Shown here piece by piece: positions 44,366-53,800 of a DNA stretch of 64,000 bases. A program made the translations under genes and the position numbers. Source of the DNA: Planctomycetaceae bacterium (GTDB lineage: Bacteria > Planctomycetota > Planctomycetia > Planctomycetales > Planctomycetaceae); assembly GCA_024742875.1 (NCBI GenBank), contig JANSXP010000001.1, forward strand, positions 434,001-498,000, read 5' to 3'. How positions within the stretch are numbered: position 1 is the stretch's first letter; each line of letters begins with the position of its first letter. A model generated the notes under the pieces. That model ran no database searches. It was not told where the DNA came from and was given only the letters and a program-made list of their open reading frames with translations.

Positions 44366-44800
44366 ATGAACAGTGATCTGGCCGTTGGGCTGCACATCGT
44401 GGGGTTCCTGACTGCTCGTGATGGGGAGCCACTGACCTCAAACCTGCTGGCAGAGACTTACGGCACCAGTCCGGTGGTGATTCGGCGTGTCCTGTCACGG
44501 TTAAATCAGGCGGGGCTGGTGGAAACGAAACGCGGAGCCGGTGGCGGCAGTGTGCTGGCGCGCGCGGCCTCGCAAATCAATTTGCGACAGGTCTACGAGG
44601 CTGTCGCCAGAAATCCGGAGCTGCTGCGACGGCACCCGGGCCAGACGAGTGGCGTGGCGGATGTGCTGTCTGACTATATCAACGAACTGTGTGGCGAGGC
44701 TGAGGAAGCGCTGCTGCGACGACTGGAAAAAGTGAGCGTCAAACAGATGGACGCCGTCGTGAAGCCGCGGATTTGCGAACTCCTCAGGCGAAGAAACTAG
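44366..44800 (+). CDS. Rrf2-family transcriptional regulator
   Basis: 144 residues. Winged-helix pattern: helix-turn-helix TSNLLAETYGTSPVVIRRVLSR, wing GAGGGSVLARAASQINLRQVYEA. The three Cys of IscR/NsrR [Fe-S] binding are not present (only two scattered Cys residues), so a different signal is likely. It sits directly upstream of a small membrane protein with a shared inverted repeat in both promoters. Confidence 0.9.
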   Translation: MNSDLAVGLHIVGFLTARDGEPLTSNLLAETYGTSPVVIRRVLSRLNQAGLVETKRGAGGGSVLARAASQINLRQVYEAVARNPELLRRHPGQTSGVADVLSDYINELCGEAEEALLRRLEKVSVKQMDAVVKPRICELLRRRN

Positions 44801-44822
44801 TTTCTCTTTTTTTGCCCTTTAA

Positions 44823-44841
44823 TGTAACAGTGTGGGTTACG
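44823..44841. promoter_or_regulatory. Candidate Rrf2 operator 2 (TGTAAC-N7-GTTACG)
   Basis: Inverted repeat of the same design as operator 1 (6-base arms, 5 of 6 pairing, 7-base spacer), ending two bases before ATG 44844. Occupancy would block initiation of the downstream gene. Confidence 0.55.
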
Positions 44842-44843
44842 AA

Positions 44844-45335
44844 ATGGATTCCACAACAATGTCTGCAAAGGATTCTCGCGCGAACAGCCCGCGCTCTGCT
44901 GCGCCCGTGCTGCTGAAAATTACGGCGATCCTGTGGGTGATCTGGGGACTGGTTCACGTGCTGGCTGGTGTCATGACGATCGCCCGAAATACGCCGCAGG
45001 CCGTCGCCGGAATCGCGGATGCTGTGGATCCAGACACGCTGCAAATGGACTACCCCCCGGCGGCCGGGGCTGTCATCAATCAGCATGGTTTTAACCTGCT
45101 GTGGATAGGCGCTGTAACCACGATATGTGCGGCTTTTGTCTGGCGGCAGTCCCACGCGGCAGTCTGGCTGGCCGCCCTGATCACCGGTCTGGCAGACGTG
45201 GGCTATTTTCTGTTCATGGACCTGGGCGGACACGTCCACTTTGTGCCTGGCACACTGATGACGCTGATCTGCGCGGCCGCCATTCTCCTGAGCGGATTCT
45301 GGCTCTGGCAACAGCGAGCCGGTCGCACCCGGTAA
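44844..45335 (+). CDS. Small four-helix membrane protein, probable Rrf2 target
   Basis: 163 residues from ATG 44844; ATG 44859 is an alternative, and the GTG at 44832 lies inside the operator and is rejected. Hydrophobic segments at about 24-44, 81-98, 104-120 and 131-151. Not recognised; the size and topology resemble DoxX-like or small redox membrane proteins, but no signature residues were seen. Position behind an Rrf2 regulator with a matching operator suggests repression by it. Confidence 0.75.
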   Translation: MDSTTMSAKDSRANSPRSAAPVLLKITAILWVIWGLVHVLAGVMTIARNTPQAVAGIADAVDPDTLQMDYPPAAGAVINQHGFNLLWIGAVTTICAAFVWRQSHAAVWLAALITGLADVGYFLFMDLGGHVHFVPGTLMTLICAAAILLSGFWLWQQRAGRTR

Positions 45336-45450
45336 ACAGATTTTCGCGTGACTGCTCATGGGGTCTGCAGTGACAGTCAGCGGCGGAGGGTTCAATCTCG
45401 ATACCCGGGCGCCTAAGATCAGGATCTCCTTTGTTACGAAAGAACGACTG

Positions 45451-46929
45451 ATGCTCCGCGCCCACCTGCCGTCTCGCCCGTTGTATTGCCTGATCCTTGT
45501 CTTGCTGTCGGCCGGTCCTCTGTCGGCCGCTGGCAGACAATCGTCCGATCGGCCACTGAATTATGTTGTCCTGCTGGTGGATGATCTGGGTTACATGGAC
45601 ATTGGTGCCAACAACCCCGACTGCTTTTACGAAACGCCGAATATCGACCGGCTGGCAGCGTCCGGCATGCGGTTCACCAACGGCTACGCGGCCAACCCGG
45701 TCTGTTCGCCCACGCGGTACAGTCTGATGACGGGCCGCTATCCATCGCGGGTGGATGCGACCAACTTCTTTTCCGGCGCACGATCAGGTCGTTTCAAACC
45801 GGCTCCCCTCAACAACCGCATGCCGCTTGAGGAAGTCACGGTGGCCGAGCTGCTCAAAGACAAAGGTTACACCACATACTTTGCCGGCAAGTGGCACCTG
45901 GGCCCGGAGGAGGCCTGGTATCCGCAGGCGCAGGGCTTTGATATCAACGTGGGCGGCTACCATCGCGGCGGCCCCTACACCGGAAAAAAGTACTTCGCGC
46001 CGTTCGAGAATCCACAGATGAAGGTCGAAAGCCCGGCGGGCGATCATCTGCCCGCGCGGCTGTCGCGGGACACGGCCGCATTTATCAAAGATCACAAAGA
46101 CGAGCCGTTCCTGGCATACCTTTCCTTCTACTCCGTTCACACGCCCCTGATGGGGCGGCCGGACCTGGTGGAAAAATACAAACAGCGGGCCGCGAAAATT
46201 GAAGGTGAGGAGTTTGGTCCGGAAGAACAGATCTTTGGCAACAAACCCCGCCGCGTTCGCCTGCTGCAAAAGCATGCGGTTTACGCCGCTATGGTGGAAG
46301 CCATGGACGAAGCGGTGGGCCGCGTGCTGCAGGCGGTGGAAGATGCGGGTGTCGCTGATCACACGGTAGTCGTTTTTACCTCGGACAACGGAGGCCTGTC
46401 GACATCCGAAGGGTCGCCGACCAGCAATCTGCCACTTCGAGGCGGCAAAGGCTGGCTGTACGAAGGTGGCATTCGTGAACCCTGGATCATTCGTTATCCG
46501 GGCGTGACGAAACCTGGCAGTGTGAGCGACGAAACCATCTGCTCCATTGACCTGCTTCCCACCATCGCCGCGTCGGCCAAAGTGTCGCTGCCTGCGAATG
46601 TGGATGGCATCGATCTGCGTGAGGCGCTGGAAGGAGGACCGCTGGATCGAGACACCCTGTTCTGGCATTACCCGCACTACAGCAACCAGGGCGGTATTCC
46701 GGGCGCAGCCGTGCGTGTCGGCGATTACAAGCTGATTGAACGCTTCGAAGACGGCCGCGTGCAGCTTTACAATCTGGCCGAGGACATTGGTGAAACCAAA
46801 GATCTGGCCAGCGAAATGCCGGAACGCGTGGACGCTATGCGGCAGTCGCTCCATGACTGGTACCGGGTGGTGGACGCGAAATTCCTGCAGGAAAAGGACG
46901 GCCGGCAGCCATGGCGGCCTGAGCAGTAA
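45451..46929 (+). CDS. Secreted sulfatase (formylglycine-type)
   Basis: 492 residues from ATG 45451, chosen because the signal sequence LYCLILVLLSAGPLSAAG follows directly; the frame is open to 45358. Catalytic motif VCSPTRYSLMTGR with Cys85, plus LLVDDLGYMDIG, FAGKWHLGPE and FTSDNGG. An exported arylsulfatase-type enzyme, not a close copy of the one at 37.3 kb. It follows the Rrf2/membrane pair by 115 bases and could be read from its own promoter. Confidence 0.93.
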   Translation: MLRAHLPSRPLYCLILVLLSAGPLSAAGRQSSDRPLNYVVLLVDDLGYMDIGANNPDCFYETPNIDRLAASGMRFTNGYAANPVCSPTRYSLMTGRYPSRVDATNFFSGARSGRFKPAPLNNRMPLEEVTVAELLKDKGYTTYFAGKWHLGPEEAWYPQAQGFDINVGGYHRGGPYTGKKYFAPFENPQMKVESPAGDHLPARLSRDTAAFIKDHKDEPFLAYLSFYSVHTPLMGRPDLVEKYKQRAAKIEGEEFGPEEQIFGNKPRRVRLLQKHAVYAAMVEAMDEAVGRVLQAVEDAGVADHTVVVFTSDNGGLSTSEGSPTSNLPLRGGKGWLYEGGIREPWIIRYPGVTKPGSVSDETICSIDLLPTIAASAKVSLPANVDGIDLREALEGGPLDRDTLFWHYPHYSNQGGIPGAAVRVGDYKLIERFEDGRVQLYNLAEDIGETKDLASEMPERVDAMRQSLHDWYRVVDAKFLQEKDGRQPWRPEQ

Positions 46930-47130
46930 TCCGATTTGCCAGACGTCTTGTGTCCTGTCCTGATGCAGGCCAGGCCCGTCGCGGAACAATTTCCACAGAG
47001 TTTGCCATTTTCTGAACATTGCTGTCTGCTGCTCAGAGCGTTTGGGAATTAACCCCTGGGCGCAGTCGGACATGGCACTGCGTCGCCGCGTTGTTGCGGT
47101 TTTTGTGGTCATGGCAGCAGAGTGTGCGAC

Positions 47131-49377
47131 ATGGAAATGGGTTGGGGGGCCTGGCGTGGCAGGGCGGCCGGGGGCCGAACGATAACAGCCGTCCTGATGG
47201 CTGTGAGTGTCGCTGTTTGCCGTGTGGCGCAGGCCGACGGAGCGGCCGGTGGACCGGTGGCCAGTGACGTCTCTGCCGACCAGCTGCCGGCGCAGGTGAA
47301 GCAGATTTTTCGAACACGGTGCTATGAGTGTCACGGTACTGCGCACGCGGAAGCGGGCGTGAATGTGCTGGACCCGAGCACTTATGTGGCGTCCGATGGT
47401 TACGTGGTGGCGGGCGACGTCGATGCGTCTTATCTGTTTGATACGCTGACCACTGACGACGAACACGCGCGAATGCCCCGCAGTCCGCTGCCCCCGCTGC
47501 CGTCTGACGATATCGAGACCATTCGCCGGTGGATCGCGGCCGGCGCAGCCGAGTTTCCCCAGGACATCGTGACCGAGCCGCAGCCGGATGCGACAGTCAT
47601 CGGGCACGAGTATGTGCTGCAGAAAATTGTCGAGTTTGTCCGTGGGCTGCCCCGCGAACAGCGGCGATTCTACCGCTTCTTCAGCAGCAACCATCTGCTC
47701 ACAGCCGGCGCCACCCGGCAGGACCTGATGCTGCAGCGGCAGGCGCTGGCCAAGGCCGTCAATCATTTGTCCTGGTCTGCCGACATTGTGGTGCCTGTGG
47801 CTATCGACGAGCCGCTGGGCAGTGTATTTGCCATTGATGTGCGCCGCCTGGGCTGGCTGGCCACTCCGTGGCGTGTGGTCCACGACGGGCAGCCTGACCG
47901 GCCCGCTTCCTTCACGCTGTTTGATCAGCTGCTGATCGAGTACCCGTACGGTTTGATTCTGCGAGATTCCGATGCGTGGCAGGAACTGGAGGAGATCTAC
48001 CTGCGGCCCGCTCAGCTGGCTCGGCCGATTCCCTTTCTGCGTGTGGACTGGCTGGTCAGCACGGCCACTCGCTTTCCGTTGTACGAGGATATGCTGCAGC
48101 TGCCGGAAAGCCTGCCCGAACTGGAACGCGAACTGGGCGTGCATTTCGCCACGAATGCTGAAGCGGAGCTGGTTCATCGCGCGGGCGTGACGGTGTCGGG
48201 TGTGTCGCAGAACAACCGTGTCGTCGAGCGGCATCCGGCTCGGTTTGGGGCCTATTGGAAGAGCTTTGACTTTGAAACCAGTCGCGGTCGGCAGAACATG
48301 TTTGTTGACCCGGTCAATTTTCATTTTGCCGGCGGCGAGATGATCTGGAATCTGCCCAACGGTCTGCAGGGTTATCTCATTACCGACGCGCAGGGGCGAC
48401 GCATTAACGAGGCTCCCACATCCATTGTGACGGACAAGTTTGCCAGTGATAAAGTGGTCCGCAACGGGCTGGCCTGCATGCGATGTCACGATCGGGGCAT
48501 GAAGCGATTCGTGGACAACATTCGCCCCGCGTTTGAAGGTTTGCCGGACGCCTCACGCGCCGATCAGCGGGCCGTGCTGTCACTGTATGTTGCGCGTTCC
48601 CAAATGGATGACCACCTGCGCAAAGACGAAGACCGCTTTCTCAATGCGCTGCGGACCGCGCTGGGGCAGCCACAAGGACAGGAACCTCTGATTCCTGTCT
48701 CGCGGCGATTTCTGGATGCGCCCATCACTTTGTCGCAGGCGGCTGGTGAGCTGGGACTGAGCGACAGGGGTGTCCTTGCAGACGTGTTCCGTCTTCCGGA
48801 ATTCACGCAGCTGGGTTTGGCCGGTCTGACGACCGGCGGCGTGGTCCGCCGGGACACCTGGGAGGATTACTTTGACCGCGTGGTTCGCAGGCTGGGGCTG
48901 GGGCAGCCCCTTGTCCCTATCGACGGCCTGATTCGCTCGGATCACCTGGGAGAGTCGCCGTCCGGGCTGACACTCAAAACCAACCGCAGCGACAACACGT
49001 TTGCTCCCGGTGATGAGATGGTAGTCACTGTGGCCAACACGTCACACCACGACTGGTTTGTTGAGCTGGTGGGGACGGATGTGCGGGGGGCCAAAACGGT
49101 GCTGACTCCCGTGGTCCGCGTGGGCGCCGGCCAGAGCTACCGCTTCCCGGAACAGGCCTCCCTGCGCATCCAGCCGCAACTGGGCACCGAATTTCTCACC
49201 ATATTTGCTGACAGGACGGCTTTCTCGCCCGGAACCCTGCTGCGGGGCCACCGTGTGGCAGACCGATTTGTGCACGGTTATGCGTCTTCGAAGGACAACT
49301 CCCCTAACAGGATCACGTCAGCGACCGCCGGAAAGCTGCCCACTCGGAAGACCACGATCGCCATTCAGACCCGCTGA
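47131..49377 (+). CDS. Exported planctomycete-type cytochrome c with DUF4384-like C terminus
   Basis: 748 residues from ATG 47131 (GTG 47122 and ATG 47137 are possible). A signal region (ITAVLMAVSVAVCRVAQA) precedes a planctomycete cytochrome c site CYECH (Cys64, Cys67, His68) and LPPLPSDDIETIRRWIAAGA, the typical context. A second CxxCH, CMRCH (Cys449-His453), gives two haems. The C-terminal 120 residues (FAPGDEMVVTVANTSHHDWF, then TEFLTIFADR) fit DUF4384, a domain also found fused to caspase-like and kinase proteins. It opens a four-gene run with a CHAT protease, so it may be a redox or haem sensor or substrate of that system. Confidence 0.85.
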   Translation: MEMGWGAWRGRAAGGRTITAVLMAVSVAVCRVAQADGAAGGPVASDVSADQLPAQVKQIFRTRCYECHGTAHAEAGVNVLDPSTYVASDGYVVAGDVDASYLFDTLTTDDEHARMPRSPLPPLPSDDIETIRRWIAAGAAEFPQDIVTEPQPDATVIGHEYVLQKIVEFVRGLPREQRRFYRFFSSNHLLTAGATRQDLMLQRQALAKAVNHLSWSADIVVPVAIDEPLGSVFAIDVRRLGWLATPWRVVHDGQPDRPASFTLFDQLLIEYPYGLILRDSDAWQELEEIYLRPAQLARPIPFLRVDWLVSTATRFPLYEDMLQLPESLPELERELGVHFATNAEAELVHRAGVTVSGVSQNNRVVERHPARFGAYWKSFDFETSRGRQNMFVDPVNFHFAGGEMIWNLPNGLQGYLITDAQGRRINEAPTSIVTDKFASDKVVRNGLACMRCHDRGMKRFVDNIRPAFEGLPDASRADQRAVLSLYVARSQMDDHLRKDEDRFLNALRTALGQPQGQEPLIPVSRRFLDAPITLSQAAGELGLSDRGVLADVFRLPEFTQLGLAGLTTGGVVRRDTWEDYFDRVVRRLGLGQPLVPIDGLIRSDHLGESPSGLTLKTNRSDNTFAPGDEMVVTVANTSHHDWFVELVGTDVRGAKTVLTPVVRVGAGQSYRFPEQASLRIQPQLGTEFLTIFADRTAFSPGTLLRGHRVADRFVHGYASSKDNSPNRITSATAGKLPTRKTTIAIQTR

Positions 49378-49468
49378 TTGGTCGCCATCGTCGCATTTCT
49401 CAGGGATTGCTGTCGGAGCACGCCGTGCGACGGCCATTCACCCGTATCCCCCTCCCAATGGCGAAGCT

Positions 49469-50824
49469 ATGACACAGAAACTCGGTCCTGTTTTGTTCGT
49501 GATCGCCGTGGCGGCCGCCAGCGCGTGGCCCTCCGCCGCAACGGCGCAGAGTCTGCATGCTCAGCTGCAGCAGCAGATCCCGCAGATCATCGAATTTCTG
49601 CATGATAAGGGGCATCGCACGGTGGGCGTGCTGAAGTTTCGAGTCAAAAAACATGGCGATCCGGCGACGGACAGCGCGGGGCCGCTGAATTCTCTGATGG
49701 CGGACCGGCTGGAGGTGGGTCTGATCCTGGCCAATTCGTTCCAACCCTCGCAGCAATTGCGGATCATTCGGGATGCGTCCGCACAGGCGGCGCAGCGAGC
49801 GGGGGTCAGTCACCTGCAGGACGCGGGGCGAACGGCCCTGTTTGCACGGCCGTACCGATTGGCCTGGGGCCAGGAAAGTCTGCCGGCCGACGTTTTCCTG
49901 ACCGGTGTCGTGCAGGTCCACGAAGACAACGCGCGATGCACGGTGGGCGTGCTGGCCTTTGATCGATCCGGCGGACCGCTGCAGCGCTGCTGCGAGGTGT
50001 TTGATGCGGATCTGGATCCGGCGCTGCTGGGAGAACTGGGAGAGAGCTTCGTGCTGCGAGGCGCCTTTGACAGTGGGGCCACCCGCCTGGCGGACAGAGC
50101 CGCCGCAAAAGAAGTGACAAAGAAGATTGTGCAGCAGACACATGCGGTCAAAACGCAGCTGGTCGAATTTCCTCTGCTGGCCGAAGACGCTCCGGTGAAG
50201 CTGGAAATCCGTTATGACGGTCAGCCGGTTGCCCTGCGGGTGCGGGACGGCAAGGCGTTCGTCCGCGAACCGACGGCCGGGCAGACGGTGGAGCTGGCCA
50301 TTGTTCGCGGAGCCGCCGCGCAGGGGGTGCTGGGTGTGGTTGTTCGCGTGAATGGCGAAAACACGCTGGGGCGGCAGACGCTGAGTGATCTGGAATGCCG
50401 CAAATGGCTGTTGACCCCCGATCATCACAGAACCGTGATTCGCGGTTATCAGATCAGTGGCGATACGATCGAGGCGTTTCGCGTTCTGTCAGACAGTGAG
50501 TCACAGCAGAGAGCCATCAACTACGGGCGGTATGTGGGCCAGATTCAGCTAACCGTCTTTCCTCAGCTTGAGGAACGCGCACTTCACGTGCCCGAATTGA
50601 ATGACACGGAAGAAGACCTGGCTGCGATGTTGCGGGGGGTGCAGCCCGCTCAGCCCCCTGGCAATCTGAGCGCTCTGAAAGGCTTGATTCGCAACCCGAC
50701 CGTGAAGACGCGGGGCGGGTTGATTGTGCCAGGCGCTCAGCGCGGGGGGAAAATTCGCAGTGTGTCGTTTGAGCCGGCGCAGACTCCCATCATGTCGGCC
50801 ACCGTGACGTACTACACGCCCTGA
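49469..50824 (+). CDS. Exported protein of unknown fold, associated with the CHAT protease gene
   Basis: 451 residues from ATG 49469 (MTQKLGPVLFVIAVAAASAW, signal peptide); upstream codons are in frame but lack features. The N-terminal region with TVGVLKFRVKKHG and VFLTGVVQVHEDNARC recalls CsgG/FlgO-type strands found in lipoproteins that build complexes in the cell envelope. The C-terminal half is an alternating beta region. It is separated from the CHAT gene by only 11 bases and is expected to be co-transcribed. Function unknown. Confidence 0.75.
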   Translation: MTQKLGPVLFVIAVAAASAWPSAATAQSLHAQLQQQIPQIIEFLHDKGHRTVGVLKFRVKKHGDPATDSAGPLNSLMADRLEVGLILANSFQPSQQLRIIRDASAQAAQRAGVSHLQDAGRTALFARPYRLAWGQESLPADVFLTGVVQVHEDNARCTVGVLAFDRSGGPLQRCCEVFDADLDPALLGELGESFVLRGAFDSGATRLADRAAAKEVTKKIVQQTHAVKTQLVEFPLLAEDAPVKLEIRYDGQPVALRVRDGKAFVREPTAGQTVELAIVRGAAAQGVLGVVVRVNGENTLGRQTLSDLECRKWLLTPDHHRTVIRGYQISGDTIEAFRVLSDSESQQRAINYGRYVGQIQLTVFPQLEERALHVPELNDTEEDLAAMLRGVQPAQPPGNLSALKGLIRNPTVKTRGGLIVPGAQRGGKIRSVSFEPAQTPIMSATVTYYTP

Positions 50825-50835
50825 CGGATTTCCTG

Positions 50836-53800
50836 ATGCGAACCTGCTCCCTGTCTGCCGGATTTTGCTTCCTCACGCTTTTGCTGGTGCGGCCGCCGGT
50901 CGTGGCCGAAGAGCCGTTTCCGGTTCGCGTGCTTCGCAACGGGGCCCGAATCAAAGATCAGGACCGCGTGCTGGGGCGGGCCGGGCAGGACATGCTGCTG
51001 TGGGTGACGCGTCAAAGTCCCGATCAGCAGTGGGCCTACGTGAAAGTGCCGGCGACCGACCGAACCGGCTGGATCAGCGTCGCGGATGTGGAGAATATTC
51101 GTATCCCGGCCGGACAGCGTCAGACCTGGGAAGATGCTCATGGCTATCTGCCTCAGTGGCAGGAACTGGTTGACGCGCAGCTGTACTCTGAGGCGGCCGA
51201 ACTGGCCGAACAGTCTGCCTCGCAAATGCAGGCGGCGCTGCAGGAATCGATCGGGGCCGTCTATCCGGGCTATCCTCCGGCAGCGACGGCTCTGAATCAG
51301 GCCGGCGTGGCCCGACTCCGCGCAGACCAGGTGGCTGCGGCAGTCGAACTGCTGCAGCGTGCGTGTCAGATTGCCGAGGCGTCGCTGGGCACACGTCATC
51401 CGGACACCTGCCTGTATGCGGCCAATCTGGGCGATGCGCTGGCGCGATCGGGGCAGTTTGCGAAAGCCATTCTCAAGTTCGATGCGGTACTGCCTGTGCT
51501 GGAACAGCAGGCAGATCAGCGCGTCTCTCTGGCCGGTTATCTGGTTCGCTATGGCACGGCGCTGGCCGAGCAGCAGCGAATCTTTGACGCCCGCATCGCT
51601 TTTGGAAAAGCGCGCCGCGCGGTGACGGCACGCCATGGGGAACGCTCGCGGGAAGTGGCCCACGTCCAGACGCAGTTTGCTCGTGCGATGGACCGGGCGG
51701 GGCAGCACCAGACGGCTGTGGCCCAGCTGCAGGCGGCATTGGTGATTTACCGGGAGATTGTGGACGCTGAAGATCCTTTGATGATCGATACACTCAACCG
51801 ACTGTCGGCGTCTGCTGCACGGGCGGGTGATTTTGACTCGGCACAAAAGTGGGCACAGGAAGCGGTCACCATTCAGCGCAGGATGGTGGATGCCGCCGCA
51901 TTCCCGCTGGCCTCATCGCTGAACAACCTGGGACTCGCGCTCACATCCACGGATCCGTCGCGGGCTCGTGGTGTACTGGAAGAGAGTCTGCCGCTGATGG
52001 AGTCAGCGGCCGGCGCCGATTCTTTTGCCGCGTCTTTTGTGCTGAAGAATCTGGGGCGTCTGCAGTTGGAGCAAACACAATACGACCAGGCGCAGCGGAC
52101 GTTTCAGCGGGTGCTGCAGATCCGTGAACGCACGAAAGGTGCCGCAGACATAAGTCTGTGCGAAGTGCGTCGTCTGCTGGCGGACGTGGACATAGCGCGG
52201 GAAGATTTTGATTCGGCCCGGCGCCATCTCCACGAGGGTGTGCGCATTCAGGCGGCCGTTGCGGGAGTGGACCATCCCAGCACACGCGGAGATGTACGGG
52301 CACTGCGGCAGTTGATTGACAGAACGGATGGTGTCCACGCAGAGCTGGACGCTCTGCTGGCAGACTCCCGTCGTCGCATGCGACTGCAAATACGTCAGGA
52401 CTTTCCGCGAACGGATTATCGACTGGATCGCATTGCGGCCGAATACCGCCTGCAGCGCATCCTCGCCGGACGTCAGAAGTTGGAGCCGGAAACGCAGTTT
52501 TTTGCGCTGGAGATCACAGCTGCGGCCGCCAGTATTCGTACGGGCGAGCCGGTTCCCAAATCACTGCCAGCGGGAACGGTGGTTTATGCCTTTCGTGCAC
52601 AGGGCGATCAGGCCTTAATCAAGCTGCCCGGAGAAGATACGCTCGGCTGGGTGGGGCAGGGCAGTGTCACCGAAATTCAGTATTCCCCGCCGCTGCTGGA
52701 GAAGCTGGCCGACGCCGATGCGCGTCTGGATCTGGGGCTGGAGCAGCACCTGGAAGGCAACAATCAGCAGGCGCTGCAGAATATTCGCGCCGCGCTGCAG
52801 GTTTTTGACACGGAACTGGGCGAAGACAGTGCGCCCGCGGCTGCCGCGCGATTCACTCTGGGTGGCGTCCTGGCGGGCGCCGGTGATGTTCGTCTGGCAG
52901 TGGAGGAATGTCGGAAGGCGGAAGCTGCGCTGGCGGATCTGCTGGGAGAATCGCATTTCGAGACGGCAAAAGCCCGCAACAACCTGGCCGACGCTTTGCT
53001 GTCTTCGGGAAAGCCGGCAGAAGCTCTGCGTCCGGCCGCTCAGGCGCTGCAGACCGCGAGCGGCTTTGGCGATCGGCAGCGAGAATTTCAGGCCAAAGTG
53101 GCGGGCAACGTGGGGCTGGCACTGCTGGCGCTGACGCACTATGAGGCGGCTCGTGAGTATTTTGACTATGCACTGAAGCTGAGTCTGACGGCCAGCGGCG
53201 AAGACCATTTTGGCACGGCCCGCTGCTATCTGCATCTGGGACGACTGCACACTCAGCTGAAAGAATTCGCCGAGGCAGAATCCAGTTTTCAAAAAGCGTA
53301 TCGCATCGCCGAGCGGGTGGCCGGTCCGGCCAGTGCAGACACCACTCGTGCCATGGTGCGGTATGGCCGCTCCCTGATTGCCAGCCAGAAGATCGCCGAA
53401 GGCCGCCGGCTGATTGACGAAGCGGCCCGCATCAATCTGCGGGAGCGTGGTCCGATGGACGTGTCCACCATTCGGTCAGATGCAGCGGTTGCCTCTGTGG
53501 CTCTGAGCGTGGCAGATGGGCGGGCCGCCCGAACGATGCTGGAGTCTGTGGTGCAGCGGGCGACGCGTCGGCTGGGAGACGCACATCCGGAAGTACTGCA
53601 GTATCAGATGCTGCTGGCTGATGCTCTGTATCTGGATGGTCAGGCGGAGCGCGCTTTGACGCGCGCTCAGGACGTGTCCGATCGGCTGCGGACCTCATTT
53701 GACGAGACGACACGCGAAACGATTGACGCCTTCCGGGCGGTCGGTGTGTACAGCGCTGCCCTCGGGCGGCTGGATGTGGCCCGAATGAACTATGAGCGGG

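Noticed and set aside
45784-48489. 901-residue minus-strand open frame
   Set aside because: It is antisense to a sulfatase and a cytochrome c that both have intact catalytic motifs; its composition (His/Arg/Gln-rich) is typical of antisense frames in GC-rich genes.
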